From Streptomyces sp. S465 (lineage in GTDB: Bacteria; Actinomycetota; Actinomycetes; Streptomycetales; Streptomycetaceae), in assembly GCF_026898115.1 (NCBI RefSeq), contig NZ_CP114036.1, forward strand, positions 1,054,001 to 1,118,000: a stretch of 64,000 nucleotides of DNA, read 5' to 3'. Position 1 is the stretch's first letter, and every line of letters begins with the position of its first letter. Both the position numbers and the translations under genes were made by a program. Under the pieces are notes generated by a model. The model searched no databases. It was not told where the DNA came from and worked only from the letters and a program-made list of their open reading frames with translations. Positions 48,726-58,156 of the stretch are shown here, in pieces.

Positions 48726-49871
48726 TCAGGCCGCGAGCACCGGGTGCAGCACCACCTTGGTGTAGCCCTCGACGCGCTTGTCGAACTTCTCGTACGCCTG
48801 CGGCGCCTGATCGAGCGGGAGTTCATGCGAGACCACGAAGCTCGGCCTGGCCCGGCCGGCGATGATCAGGTCGCGCAGCTGGCGGTTGTAGCGCTTGACG
48901 TTGCACTGGCCCGTGCCCATCCGCTGACCCTTTTCGAACATCCGCCCGATGGAGACCAGCAGCTGACCGTGTTTGGCGTGCTCATCGGGGGCACCGGGGT
49001 CGGAGGGGACGTACAGCCCCGGCACGCCGAGCCGTCCGGTCGCCCGCACCGTCTCGACCAGCGAGTTGAGCACCACCGCGGGTTCCTCATGACCGGCGTC
49101 GCGCGCCTGGGCCTGGTACCCCACGGCGTCGATGCCCTTGTCGGTGCCCTCGCCCCCGGTGCGGTCCTTGATCTGCGCCACCGGATCGCCCTGGGTGAAG
49201 TCGATGGGGATGGCGCCGATCTCCTTGGCCTTGTCCAGCCGCTCGGGGACCCGGTCGACCACGAACACCTTGGCCGCGCCGCGCAGCAGCGCGGAGTAGG
49301 CGGCCATCAGTCCGACCGGCCCCGCGCCGTAGACGACCACGCTCTCGCCCGGGGAGACCTCGGCCAGTTCACAGCCGTGGTAGCCGGTCGGGAAGATGTC
49401 GGCGAGCAGGATGAAGTCGCTCTCGAACTCCTCGCCCGGGGGCAGTCTCAGGCAGTTGAAGTCGGCGAACGGCACCCGCAGCCGCTCGGCCTGACCACCC
49501 GTGTAGGGGCCCATCGCCACATAGCCGTAGGCCCCGCCCGCGAAACCGGGGTTGACGGTGAGGCAGAAGCCGGTGTCGCCCGCGAGGCAGTTCTTGCAGA
49601 ATCCGCAGGCCACGTTGAACGGCATGACCACGCGATCGCCCTTGGACAGCGAGGTGACGCCGGAACCGGTCTCCTCGACGACGCCGAGGTTCTCATGGCC
49701 GAAGACGATGCCGGGCTCGGCCGACGTACGGCCCTCGTACATATGCAGATCCGAGCCGCAGATCGCGCTGGACGTCACGCGCACGATCACATCGTTCGGA
49801 CGCTCGATCCGGGGATCGTCGACATCCCTCACGGCCACCGAGTAGGGCTTCTCATAGACGACGGCCTTCAC
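48726..49871 (-). CDS. Zinc-dependent dehydrogenase, glutathione-independent formaldehyde dehydrogenase type
   Basis: 381 residues of the medium-chain family. CGSDLHMYEG and FGHENLGVVEE supply zinc ligands, four Cys in VACGFCKNCLAGDTGFC bind structural zinc, and VYGAGPVGLMAAYSALLRGA is the NAD site. The segments ADIFPTGYHGCELAEV and the insert HEEPAVVLNSLVETVRATGRLGVPGLYVPSDPGAPDEHAKHGQL are characteristic of the FdhA group. Start GTG 49871: an 11-base perfect match to the 16S 3' end (GGAGGTGATCC) precedes it. It may act with NAD on formaldehyde or another aldehyde/alcohol. It lies alone upstream of the gvp operon. Confidence 0.85.
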   Translation of the reverse strand: MKAVVYEKPYSVAVRDVDDPRIERPNDVIVRVTSSAICGSDLHMYEGRTSAEPGIVFGHENLGVVEETGSGVTSLSKGDRVVMPFNVACGFCKNCLAGDTGFCLTVNPGFAGGAYGYVAMGPYTGGQAERLRVPFADFNCLRLPPGEEFESDFILLADIFPTGYHGCELAEVSPGESVVVYGAGPVGLMAAYSALLRGAAKVFVVDRVPERLDKAKEIGAIPIDFTQGDPVAQIKDRTGGEGTDKGIDAVGYQAQARDAGHEEPAVVLNSLVETVRATGRLGVPGLYVPSDPGAPDEHAKHGQLLVSIGRMFEKGQRMGTGQCNVKRYNRQLRDLIIAGRARPSFVVSHELPLDQAPQAYEKFDKRVEGYTKVVLHPVLAA

Positions 49872-50030
49872 CTGGATCACCTCCGCGTCGATCGCCGGCG
49901 AGCGGTGGTGGCGGACGTGCCGTAGGTCCCAGGGTGTCTCGGCCACCACCGGGTACTTCCAGCGAACCGCCGTCGGACGCCCGGCGCAAGCGGGTCCCGC
50001 CACGGCCCCGACACGGCCCCGCCAGGTCCG

Positions 50031-51548
50031 CTAGTCGACCGTGACCCAGCCCAGGGTGCGCTGGACGGCCTTCTGCCAGCCCGCGTAGCCCTCCTCCCGG
50101 GCCTCCTCGCCCCACTGGGGCTCCCAGCGCCTGGCCTCCCTCCAGTGCGAACGCAGCTCATCGGTGTCCCGCCAGAATCCCGTGGCCAGCCCCGCGGCGT
50201 AGGCGGCGCCCAGGGCCGTGGTCTCGGCGATCACCGGGCGGCTGACCGGTACGCCCAGCACATCGGCCTGGATCTGCATGCACAGCTCGTTGTCGGTGAC
50301 CCCGCCGTCCACCCGCAGCACGTCGAGGTGGATGTCGGCGTCCCGCTCCATGGCCTCCACCACGTCCCGGCTCTGGTAGCAGATCGACTCCAGGGTGGCC
50401 CGCGCCAGATGGCCGTTGGTGTTGTAGCGGGTGAGACCGACGATCGCGCCCCGCGCGTCGGAGCGCCAGTACGGCGCGAAGAGGCCGGAGAACGCTGGCA
50501 CGAAGTACACCCCGCCGTTGTCCTCGACGGTGCGGGCGAGCCGTTCGCTCCCGGCGGCGTCGTCGATCATCTTCATCTGGTCGCGCAGCCACTGGACGGC
50601 CGAGCCGGTGACGGCGATCGAGCCCTCCAGGGCGTAGACGGGAGGGCTGTCGCCGAACTGGTACGCCACGGTCGTGAGCAGTCCGCTGGTCGAGCGGATC
50701 AGCTCCCGCCCGGTGTTGAGCAGCAGGAAGTTACCGGTGCCGTAGGTGTTCTTGGCCTCGCCGGGGGCGAAGCAGACCTGGCCGACCGTGGCCGCGTGCT
50801 GATCGCCGAGGACACCGGTGATGGGGGTCGCGGTGCGCAGCGGACGGGAGGTGCGGGCCTTGCCGTACGCCTCGGGATGGGAGGAGGGGTTGATCGTGGG
50901 CAGCATGGCCCGCGGGATCCGGAAGAGCTCCAGCAGCTCGTCGTCCCAGTCCAGCGTCTCCAGGTTCATCAGCATGGTGCGGCTGGCGTTGGTGACATCG
51001 GTGGCGTGGATGCCGGCGTTGGGACCACCGGTGAGGTTCCACAGCACCCAGGCGTCGGTGTTGCCGAAGAGGGCGTGGCCGCGCTCGGCGGCCTCGCGGA
51101 CGCCGTCGACGTTCTCCAGAATCCATTGGATCTTGCCGGCCGAGAAGTAGGTGGCCGGCGGCAGTCCCGCCTTGCGGCGGATGACCTCGCCCTTGCCCTC
51201 CCGTTCGAGGGCGGCCGCGATGGCGTCGGTGCGGGTGTCCTGCCAGACGATGGCGTTGTAGTACGGGCGGCCGTCGCGCGGATCCCAGATCACCGTGGTC
51301 TCGCGCTGATTGGTGATGCCGATGGCGGCCAGGTCGGTGGGGGAGAGTCCGCAGGCACGGATGGCGTTCTGCATCACGGAGTTGGTGCGCTCGTAGATCT
51401 CCACCGGGTCGTGCTCGACCCAGCCGGCGCGCGGCAGGATCTGGCGGTGCTCCAGCTGGTACCGCGACACCTCGTCGCCGTCGTGGTTGAAGATCATGAA
51501 ACGGGTGCTGGTGGTTCCCTGGTCCACCGCACCGACGAATTCCGGCAT
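50031..51548 (-). CDS. glpK: Glycerol kinase
   Basis: 505 residues, the typical length. FGGY signatures include [20 protein letters not shown] (ATP/phosphate loop), [28 protein letters not shown] and [21 protein letters not shown] near the C terminus. It makes sn-glycerol 3-phosphate from glycerol and ATP. It follows glpF by 36 bases on the minus strand, so the two form the usual uptake and trapping pair. No glpD is present in the window; the neighbouring alditol oxidase is a possible alternative. Confidence 0.95.
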   Translation of the reverse strand: MPEFVGAVDQGTTSTRFMIFNHDGDEVSRYQLEHRQILPRAGWVEHDPVEIYERTNSVMQNAIRACGLSPTDLAAIGITNQRETTVIWDPRDGRPYYNAIVWQDTRTDAIAAALEREGKGEVIRRKAGLPPATYFSAGKIQWILENVDGVREAAERGHALFGNTDAWVLWNLTGGPNAGIHATDVTNASRTMLMNLETLDWDDELLELFRIPRAMLPTINPSSHPEAYGKARTSRPLRTATPITGVLGDQHAATVGQVCFAPGEAKNTYGTGNFLLLNTGRELIRSTSGLLTTVAYQFGDSPPVYALEGSIAVTGSAVQWLRDQMKMIDDAAGSERLARTVEDNGGVYFVPAFSGLFAPYWRSDARGAIVGLTRYNTNGHLARATLESICYQSRDVVEAMERDADIHLDVLRVDGGVTDNELCMQIQADVLGVPVSRPVIAETTALGAAYAAGLATGFWRDTDELRSHWREARRWEPQWGEEAREEGYAGWQKAVQRTLGWVTVD

Positions 51549-51584
51549 GCTGCCGCCTCTCGTGGGTGGGTCCGGCCGGACCGG

Positions 51585-52430
51585 CTACTCGGGCGCGGGC
51601 GCGCGGCCCGGCTCCGGCGGTGCGGGCAACGGGAGGTAGCGGCTGATCAGGACCTTGTACAGGGCGGCACCGACGAGCCCGCCGACCAGCGGGCCCACGA
51701 TGGGCACCCAGAAGTAGAAGTTCCCGTACTGGTCCCGCCAGGCGCTGTGGTAGCCGGTGATGAAGCTGGCGAGCCGGGGACCGAAGTCACGGGCCGGGTT
51801 GATGGCGTACCCCGCGTCGGCGCCGAACGCCATGCCGATCGCGACCACGATCAGGCCGGTGATGAAGGGGCCCATGTTGGCCTTCGGCGCCGCGTTCAGC
51901 ACATCGGTGACGGCGAAGATGAGCAGCACCAGGATCGCGGTGCCGATGATCTGGTCGCGCAGCGCCCCCCATTCGCTCACCGGGAGTGAGCCGTTGCCGG
52001 GCAGGGTGGAGAAGACGAACTGGGTCTTGAAGGTGTGCCCCGGGTCGGCGGCCGCCAGCACCTCGGTGTAGTTCCAGCGCACCAGCAGGGCCGCGACGAA
52101 CGCGCCCAGCGTCTGGGCCACCGCGTACGGCAGGACCTTGGGCCAGGGGAAGTCCTTGAAGGCCGCCAGCGAGAGGGTGACCGCCGGGTTGATATGGGCC
52201 CCGCTGAGCCGCGCCGCCACATACACACCCAAGGTGACGCCCAGACCCCAGGCCCAGGAGATGGAGTCGTGGTCGCCGAGCGCCCCCGGTGGCTTGGTGA
52301 GCGCGCCCCCGGCCACGACCTGGGCCACCACGCCGCAGCCGAACAGGATCAGGATCATCGTGCCCGCGAACTCCGCGCAGAGCTCGCCGAGCAGTCCCGG
52401 CATCGAGCGGTTTCGCTTGGGGGCCGTCAT
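51585..52430 (-). CDS. glpF: Glycerol facilitator (MIP aquaglyceroporin)
   Basis: 281 residues with six membrane segments and both half-helix motifs: HINPAVTLSLAA (first NPA) and YAINPARDFGPR (second NPA). The DFGPR following the second NPA with Arg is the selectivity-filter part typical of glycerol-type channels. Start ATG 52430 or 52403 (start of the conserved GELCAEFAGTMILILFG). It is the first gene of the glpF-glpK operon and is divergent from the alditol oxidase, sharing a 180-base promoter region. Confidence 0.92.
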   Translation of the reverse strand: MTAPKRNRSMPGLLGELCAEFAGTMILILFGCGVVAQVVAGGALTKPPGALGDHDSISWAWGLGVTLGVYVAARLSGAHINPAVTLSLAAFKDFPWPKVLPYAVAQTLGAFVAALLVRWNYTEVLAAADPGHTFKTQFVFSTLPGNGSLPVSEWGALRDQIIGTAILVLLIFAVTDVLNAAPKANMGPFITGLIVVAIGMAFGADAGYAINPARDFGPRLASFITGYHSAWRDQYGNFYFWVPIVGPLVGGLVGAALYKVLISRYLPLPAPPEPGRAPAPE

Positions 52431-52611
52431 GGGCCCATCGTGGTCCCGCGGTGATGCGGTGGCCCGTCCTGCTGGGCCGTCCGGGGCACGGACGGCGAAA
52501 CCGGGTCTGTACGGACCGGGGTGCCGCCCTGTACCAAGGTCATGACAACATCATCATCGCCCTTCCAGACCATCGCCATCATCGCCCTCCAGCGGGAACA
52601 GGACGACACGG

Positions 52612-53883
52612 ATGCCGACCACCGGAGCCCCGACGAACTGGGCGGGGAACATCACCTTCGCCGCCGCCCGGCTGCACCGCCCGGACACCGCCGACGAGCT
52701 GCGGCGGATCGTCGGCTCCGCCGACCGGGTGCGGGTGCTGGGCACGGGCCACTCCTTCAACCGCATCGCCGACACCGACGGCGATCTGGTGAGCCTGGAC
52801 CGGCTGCCGCACCGGGTGGAGATCGACCCCGGGAAGCGCACGGCGACCATCGCGGCCGGTATGCGCTACGCCCATGTGGCCGAGGCCCTGCACGCGGAGG
52901 GTTTCGCGCTGGCCAACCTGGCCTCGCTGCCGCACATCACGGTCGCGGGGGCCTGTGCCACCGCCACCCACGGCTCGGGGAGCACCCAGCGCTGTCTGGC
53001 GGCGGCCGTCGCCGGGCTGGAGATCGTCGGCCCCGGGGGCGAGGTGACCCTGCTGAGCCGGGACGAGGACCCGGACCGGCTGAACGGGGCCGTGGTCGGG
53101 CTCGGCGGGCTGGGCGTCGTCACCGCCATGACGCTGGACATCGAGCCCACCTACGACGTGGCCCAGTGGGTGTGGACCGGGCTTCCGCTGGACCGGCTGG
53201 ACGACAGCTTCGAGGAGATATTCGGCGCCGCCTACAGCGTCAGCGTCTTCACCGACTGGCGCTCGGGCGAGGGGGTGGTGTGGCTGAAGTGCCGCACCGA
53301 CCTGCCCGACCCCCCGGAGCCGGGGCAGCCGTGGCTGGGGGCCCGCCCGGCCGACCGCCATCACCACCCGGTGCCCGCGATGCCGCCGCGGCACTGCACC
53401 GAGCAGTTGGGCGCGCCGGGGCCGTGGCATGAGCGGCTGCCGCACTTCCGCCCGGACTTCACCCCGAGCAACGGCGATGAGCTCCAGTCGGAGCTGCTGC
53501 TGCCACGCGAGGCCGCCTCGGCGGCGTTCGCGGCGCTGCGCGGCCTCGGTGACCGGATCGCGCCCGTGGTGCAGGTGTCCGAGATCCGTACGGTGGCGGC
53601 GGACGAGCTGTGGCTGAGCCCCGCGTACGGCCGGGACAGCGTCGCCTTCCACTTCACCTGGGTCCCCGACCACGAGGCGGTGATCGAGGTGGTGGCCGCG
53701 ATGGAGGCGGAGCTGCTGCCGCTGGGTGCGCGGCCGCACTGGGGCAAGCTGACGGCGGCCGCGCCGGAGCGGATCCTCTCCTCCTACGACCGGGCCGCCG
53801 ACTTCGCCCGGCTGCTGGCCGACCACGACCCGGCGGGGAAGTTCCGCAACGCCTATCTGGAGGACTACTTCCCCACCGGGTGA
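52612..53883 (+). CDS. FAD-dependent alditol oxidase (AldO-like)
   Basis: 423 residues, VAO-family flavoprotein close to Streptomyces AldO/xylitol oxidase in size. The FAD attachment His is in ACATATHGSGSTQ (about residue 120), GTGHSFN is the N-terminal FAD loop, and VVGLGGLGVVTAMTLDIEPTYDV is the core. The C-terminal ALO domain ends RPHWGKLTAAAPERI and GKFRNAYLEDYF. AldO oxidises xylitol, sorbitol and, poorly, glycerol at C1 with O2, releasing H2O2 and an aldose. It is divergent from the glycerol transport genes, hinting at a direct oxidative branch for glycerol. Start ATG 52612; AGGA lies upstream. Confidence 0.9.
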   Translation: MPTTGAPTNWAGNITFAAARLHRPDTADELRRIVGSADRVRVLGTGHSFNRIADTDGDLVSLDRLPHRVEIDPGKRTATIAAGMRYAHVAEALHAEGFALANLASLPHITVAGACATATHGSGSTQRCLAAAVAGLEIVGPGGEVTLLSRDEDPDRLNGAVVGLGGLGVVTAMTLDIEPTYDVAQWVWTGLPLDRLDDSFEEIFGAAYSVSVFTDWRSGEGVVWLKCRTDLPDPPEPGQPWLGARPADRHHHPVPAMPPRHCTEQLGAPGPWHERLPHFRPDFTPSNGDELQSELLLPREAASAAFAALRGLGDRIAPVVQVSEIRTVAADELWLSPAYGRDSVAFHFTWVPDHEAVIEVVAAMEAELLPLGARPHWGKLTAAAPERILSSYDRAADFARLLADHDPAGKFRNAYLEDYFPTG

Positions 53884-53912
53884 CGCCGCCGGTCCGCCGG
53901 GGGACGGCGGCG
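53884..53912. terminator. Terminator between alditol oxidase and phosphoketolase
   Basis: CGCCGCCG plus TCC pairs with GGA plus CGGCGGCG (one bulged G), in the 40-base gap between the convergent stops at 53883 and 53924. Confidence 0.65.
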
Positions 53913-53923
53913 CCACGCGGCCC

Positions 53924-56344
53924 TCAGCCGGTCCAGGACCACTCGGCGACCTCGGGCATATCGGTGCCGTGCTCGCGGATCCAGGCGTGGTGGCGGGTGC
54001 GGGCGTCCTGCATCCGCTGCCGTACGGCCGTGGCGCGCACCGCGAGGCCCGGGGTCCGGTCGATGACGTCCATCACCAGCCGGTAGCGGTCCAGATCGTT
54101 GCGCACCACCATGTCGAACGGCGTGGTGGTGGTGCCCGCCTCCTTGTAGCCGCGCACATGCAGATGCGGGTGGACGGCGCGGCGGTAGGCCAGCCGGTGC
54201 ACCAGCCACGGATAACCGTGGTAGGCGAAGATGACCGGCCGGTCGCGGGTGAACAGGGCGTCGAACTCGTGGTCCGTCATCCCGTGCGGATGCTCCTCCT
54301 TGGGCAGCAGCCGGGTCATGTCGACGACGTTGACCACACGCACGGCCACGTCGGGCAGGTGGCGGCGGAGGATCCCGGCGGCCGCGAGGACCTCCTGGGT
54401 GGGCACGTCGCCCGCGGCGGCCAGCACCACGTCCGGCTCCGCCGCGCCGTTCTCGGTGCCGGCCCACTCCCAGGTCCCGGCGCCCCGGGCGCAGTGGGCG
54501 CGCGCCTGGTCCAGGTCGAGCCAGTCGAAGCAGGGCTGCTTGCCCGCGACGACCACATTGACGTAGTCACGGGTGCGCAGGATGTGGTCGGTCACGCAGA
54601 GCAGGGTGTTGGCGTCCGGCGGCAGATAGACGCGCACCACCGCGGGGCTCTTGTTGAGCACATGGTCGACGAACCCGGGGTCCTGGTGGGAGAAGCCGTT
54701 GTGGTCCTGGCGCCACACATGCGAGGTCAGCAGGTAGTTCAGGGAGGCCACCGGGCGCCGCCACGGCAGTGCGCGGGAGGTCTTCAGCCATTTGATGTGC
54801 TGGTTGACCATGGAGTCGACGATGTGCACGAACGCCTCGTAGCAGGAGAAGAGGCCGTGCCGCCCGGTCAGCAGATAGCCCTCCAGCCAGCCCTGGCACA
54901 GGTGTTCGGAGAGGACCTCCATGACCCGGCCGTGCCGGCCGAGGTGCTCGTCGGTGGGGAGGGTGGCCTCCTGCCACGCCTTGCCGGTGGCCTGGAAGAC
55001 GGCCTCCAGCCGGTTGGAGGCGGTCTCGTCCGGGCCGACGATCCGGAAGTCGCGGCGGGCCTCGGTGTCCGCCATGACCTTCGCCAGCAGCCCGCCGAGC
55101 ACCCGGGTCGGCTCGTGCAGGGTCGCCCCGGGGCTGTCGACGGGGACCGCGTACCGCTCCAGGCCGGGCAGCGGCAACGAGCGCAGGCGCAGCCCGCCGT
55201 TGGCGTGCGGATTGGCGCCCAGCCGGCGGTCGCCCCGCGGGACCTCGGCGAGGACCTCCGGTACGGGCCGCCCGTCGGCGTCGAAGAGCTCCTCGGGACG
55301 GTACGAGCGCAGCCAGCGCTCCAGCTGCCGCAGATGCTCCGGGTTCTCCCGGACGCCCGGCAGGGGCACCTGGTGGGCACGCCAGGTGCCCGCCACGGGA
55401 AGTCCGTCGACCTCCTCGGGGCCGGTCCAGCCCTTGGGCGTACGGAGCACGAGCACCGGCCAGCGGGGCCGCTCGGCGATGCCCTCCTCGCGGGCGGTGC
55501 GCTGGAGCAGGGCGATCCGGTCCAGCGCCTCGTCCAGGGCGCGCGCCATGGCCCGGTGCACGGCGAACGGTTCGTCCCCGGCGACATGGATCGGCTCATG
55601 GCCGTACCCGCGCAGCAGCTCGTCGAGTTCGGTCCGGGGCAGCCGGGCGAGCACCGTGGGGTTGGCGATCTTGTAGCCGTTGAGGTGGAGGATCGGCAGC
55701 ACGGCGCCGTCATGGACCGGGTCCAGGAACTTGTTCGCGTGCCAGGAGCCGGCCAGCGGCCCGGTCTCGGCCTCGCCGTCGCCGATGACGCAGGCGACCA
55801 GCAGCCCGGGGTTGTCCAGCGCGGCCCCGTAGGCGTGGGCGAGGGAGTAGCCGAGCTCGCCGCCCTCGTGGATGGAGCCGGGCGTCTCGGGGGCGACGTG
55901 GCTGGGCACCCCGCCGGGGAAGGAGAACTGGCCGAAGAGCCGGGCCATGCCCGCCGCGTCCCGGCCGACGTCCGGGTAGGTCTCGGAGTAGCTGCCGTCC
56001 AGCCAGGAGCCGGCGAGCACCGCGGGACCGCCGTGGCCGGGGCCCCAGACGCAGATGGCGTCCAGGTCGCGGTCCTTGATGACGCGGTTCAGGTGGGTGT
56101 GGATCAGGTTCAGCCCCGGTGAGGTGCCCCAGTGGCCCAGCAGCCGGGGCTTGATGTGGTCCGGGCGCAGCGGCTCGGTGAGCAGTGGATTGGCCAGCAG
56201 GTAGATCTGGCCCGCGGCGAGGTAGTTGGCGGCGCGCCAGTGGGCGTCCAGGGCGCGGATCCGGTCGTCGGAGAGTCCACTTCCCGGCGCGGCCGTCGTG
56301 GCCGTCGCGGTCGTCGTGGTCGTCGTGGTCGGTGCGTCTGGCAT
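53924..56344 (-). CDS. xfp: Xylulose-5-phosphate/fructose-6-phosphate phosphoketolase
   Basis: 806 residues, normal for Xfp. Thiamine pyrophosphate site [18 protein letters not shown]-terminal [19 protein letters not shown] (conserved family His-rich loop), and [14 protein letters not shown]. The middle domain has [22 protein letters not shown] and [14 protein letters not shown], the C-terminal domain [17 protein letters not shown]. It splits the sugar phosphate with inorganic phosphate to acetyl phosphate plus glyceraldehyde 3-phosphate or erythrose 4-phosphate. A Thr/Ala-rich 20-residue N-terminal prefix comes from a trinucleotide repeat. ATG 56344 has AGAGGGG upstream. It lies just behind a stress-protein gene in a dormancy-type region. 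Confidence 0.95.
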   Translation of the reverse strand: MPDAPTTTTTTTATATTAAPGSGLSDDRIRALDAHWRAANYLAAGQIYLLANPLLTEPLRPDHIKPRLLGHWGTSPGLNLIHTHLNRVIKDRDLDAICVWGPGHGGPAVLAGSWLDGSYSETYPDVGRDAAGMARLFGQFSFPGGVPSHVAPETPGSIHEGGELGYSLAHAYGAALDNPGLLVACVIGDGEAETGPLAGSWHANKFLDPVHDGAVLPILHLNGYKIANPTVLARLPRTELDELLRGYGHEPIHVAGDEPFAVHRAMARALDEALDRIALLQRTAREEGIAERPRWPVLVLRTPKGWTGPEEVDGLPVAGTWRAHQVPLPGVRENPEHLRQLERWLRSYRPEELFDADGRPVPEVLAEVPRGDRRLGANPHANGGLRLRSLPLPGLERYAVPVDSPGATLHEPTRVLGGLLAKVMADTEARRDFRIVGPDETASNRLEAVFQATGKAWQEATLPTDEHLGRHGRVMEVLSEHLCQGWLEGYLLTGRHGLFSCYEAFVHIVDSMVNQHIKWLKTSRALPWRRPVASLNYLLTSHVWRQDHNGFSHQDPGFVDHVLNKSPAVVRVYLPPDANTLLCVTDHILRTRDYVNVVVAGKQPCFDWLDLDQARAHCARGAGTWEWAGTENGAAEPDVVLAAAGDVPTQEVLAAAGILRRHLPDVAVRVVNVVDMTRLLPKEEHPHGMTDHEFDALFTRDRPVIFAYHGYPWLVHRLAYRRAVHPHLHVRGYKEAGTTTTPFDMVVRNDLDRYRLVMDVIDRTPGLAVRATAVRQRMQDARTRHHAWIREHGTDMPEVAEWSWTG

Positions 56345-56440
56345 GGACCCCTCTTTCCCTCGTGGGGTGTACGGACTCGTGGGCGGGGTGTGGTGGGACT
56401 GATGTACGGATGTGGGCCGGCTGGTCGCGCCACCGGCCCT

Positions 56441-57319
56441 TCAGACCCGCTCCGGCACGATCACCACCGGGCAGGGCGCGTGGTGCAGGGCCGCGTGGGC
56501 GATGCGGCCGAGTTGCAGTCCGAAGGTGCGACCGTGGCCGCGGCGGGCGCCGAGGACCAGCAGATCGGCGGTGGCCGCCGCCTGGAGCAGCACCTTGCGG
56601 GCCGGTCCCTCGGCCGTCTCGGGGTGGACCGTGACCTCGGGGTGGTCCCGTCGGGAGGTCCGCAGGGCGTCGTCCAGCGTCCGCTCCGCCCGTGCCCAGT
56701 GGGCACGGACCGGGTCCCCGTCGATCAGCAGATCATCCGTCACCTCGCCGGCCGGGCAGCGCCACGCCCGAACGGCCTCCAGCACTCCGCCGCGCGCCGC
56801 GGCCTCGCGGAAGGCGAACCGGGTCGCGGCCGACGGACCGGCCGTCTCGCCCACGCCCAGCACGATCCGGCCGAAGGCGCCGCGCCGGTTGGGCTCCCCG
56901 CCGCGTACGACGGTCACCGGGCACGCGGCGCGGCCGGCGAGCGCCAGGCTCACCGAGCCGAGCAGCAGCCCGGCGAGTTCGCCGCGCCCGCGGGAGCCGG
57001 TGACCAGGCCCGAGGCGTCCCGGCCCGCGCGCAGCAGCGCGGCGACCGGGTCCTCCGGCAGCACCTCGGCCAGGAGCTTCACATCGGGTCCGTACCGGCG
57101 GGCGCGTTCCGCCGCGCAGGCGGCGATCTCCTCGGCCCTGACCTGCTCCCAGGGGCGCTCGGGACCGGCGGCGGGCGCGATGCCCTCGTACCGCTCCCAC
57201 AGGGAGGCATGGATCAGCCGCAGTGGCACCCCGTACCGGGCCGCCGCGGCCACCGCCCAGTCCACTGCCCGGAGGCTGTGGTGCGAGCCGTCGACGCCCA
57301 CCACCAGGGGGTGCTCCAC
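56441..57319 (-). CDS. Universal stress protein, two UspA domains
   Basis: About 292 residues with two tandem UspA domains. The first has VVGVDGSHHSLRAVDW and the ATP-binding loop GSRGRGELAGLLLGS; the second starts IVLGVGETAGPSAATRF and ends APCPVVIVPE, but has an altered loop (GARRGHGRTFGLQLG). The start is uncertain: GTG 57319, 57328 or 57331; I give the one closest to the first strand. It is divergent from the CBS-BON gene, sharing DevR-like boxes (57424-57480), and precedes the phosphoketolase on the same strand. Such proteins typically respond to oxygen limitation in actinobacteria. Confidence 0.88.
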   Translation of the reverse strand: MEHPLVVGVDGSHHSLRAVDWAVAAAARYGVPLRLIHASLWERYEGIAPAAGPERPWEQVRAEEIAACAAERARRYGPDVKLLAEVLPEDPVAALLRAGRDASGLVTGSRGRGELAGLLLGSVSLALAGRAACPVTVVRGGEPNRRGAFGRIVLGVGETAGPSAATRFAFREAAARGGVLEAVRAWRCPAGEVTDDLLIDGDPVRAHWARAERTLDDALRTSRRDHPEVTVHPETAEGPARKVLLQAAATADLLVLGARRGHGRTFGLQLGRIAHAALHHAPCPVVIVPERV

Positions 57320-57423
57320 CGTTCCCACCACCTTCCGCGCGGCAGTGCCCGTGCTGTCCCGGGGACGCGGTCTCCCGCCCTCGCCCCACCCTCGCGCCCG
57401 TGCGGGACCGGGCGCGAGAGGCG

Positions 57424-57480
57424 GTTCGGCCCCGCCGAGGGTCGTTCGGCCCAGGGCGCCCATGCGGGCCGAACGGTCCC
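57424..57480. promoter_or_regulatory. Cluster of DevR/DosR-like boxes in the divergent USP / CBS-BON promoter
   Basis: The core GTTCGGCCC occurs three times: 57424-57432, 57444-57452 and, inverted, 57466-57474. The last is a full box, GGGACCGTTCGGCCC when read on the minus strand (57480-57466), close to the DosR/DevR consensus of GGGAC..GGCCC type. AGGGTCGTTCGGCCC is the second. They sit 105 bases from the USP start and 75 from the CBS-BON start. Confidence 0.6.
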
Positions 57481-57553
57481 GAGCGGACCCCGGGCAGCCC
57501 AAGAGAACCGCCGGGGCGCCGTCCGAAGCTGGGACCGGATCGGGGAGGCAGGG

Positions 57554-58156
57554 ATGAAGCACCGCAAAATCGGCAACGTGATGACCGACGATGTGGTCCG
57601 GGTGAGCTCCGGGACCTCGTTCGACGAGGTCGACGCGCTGCTCTCGCGGCACCGCATCAACGGACTGCCGGTGGTGGACGAGGACGACAAGGTGGTCGGC
57701 GTGATCACCGGGACCGATCTCAGCGCTCCCGCCCCGACGGCCGGGCAGCTGATGTCCCGGCCCGCGATCACCGTGCGGCCCCAGGACAGCATCGTGGACG
57801 CGGCCCGCGCGATGGACCGCCATCGCGTCGAGCGGCTTCCCGTGGTGGACGAGGAGAACCGGCTCATCGGCATCGTCACCCGCCGGGACCTGCTGCGCGT
57901 CTTCCTCCGCCCGGACGACGAGATCCGCGCCGAGGTGATCGACGAGGTGCTGGTCCGCTCGCTGTGGCTCGGCCCGCAGTCGGTCGCGGTCACCGTGACC
58001 GACGGGGTCGTCCGGCTGGAGGGACAGCTCGACCGGCACAGCGAGATCCCCATCGCGGTCCGGATGGCCGGACAGGTGGACGGCGTGGTGGCCGTCGTCG
58101 ACCGGCTCACCTACCGGATCGACGACTCCGCCGACCGGGGAGGCGCACGGCGATGA
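57554..58156 (+). CDS. CBS-domain pair plus BON-domain protein
   Basis: 200 residues. Residues 5-60 and 70-125 are two CBS domains (KIGNVMTDDVVRVSSGTS, NGLPVVDEDDKVVGVITGTDL, then LMSRPAITVRPQDSIVDAA, ERLPVVDEENRLIGIVTRRDLL), which bind adenine nucleotides. A C-terminal BON domain (VIDEVLVRSLWLG, TVTDGVVRLEGQLDRHSEIPI, VDGVVAVVDRL) follows; BON domains often contact membranes or phospholipids. ATG 57554 has GGGGAGG upstream. It overlaps the next stress-protein gene (ATGA), so it senses energy status in the same operon. Confidence 0.92.
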   Translation: MKHRKIGNVMTDDVVRVSSGTSFDEVDALLSRHRINGLPVVDEDDKVVGVITGTDLSAPAPTAGQLMSRPAITVRPQDSIVDAARAMDRHRVERLPVVDEENRLIGIVTRRDLLRVFLRPDDEIRAEVIDEVLVRSLWLGPQSVAVTVTDGVVRLEGQLDRHSEIPIAVRMAGQVDGVVAVVDRLTYRIDDSADRGGARR

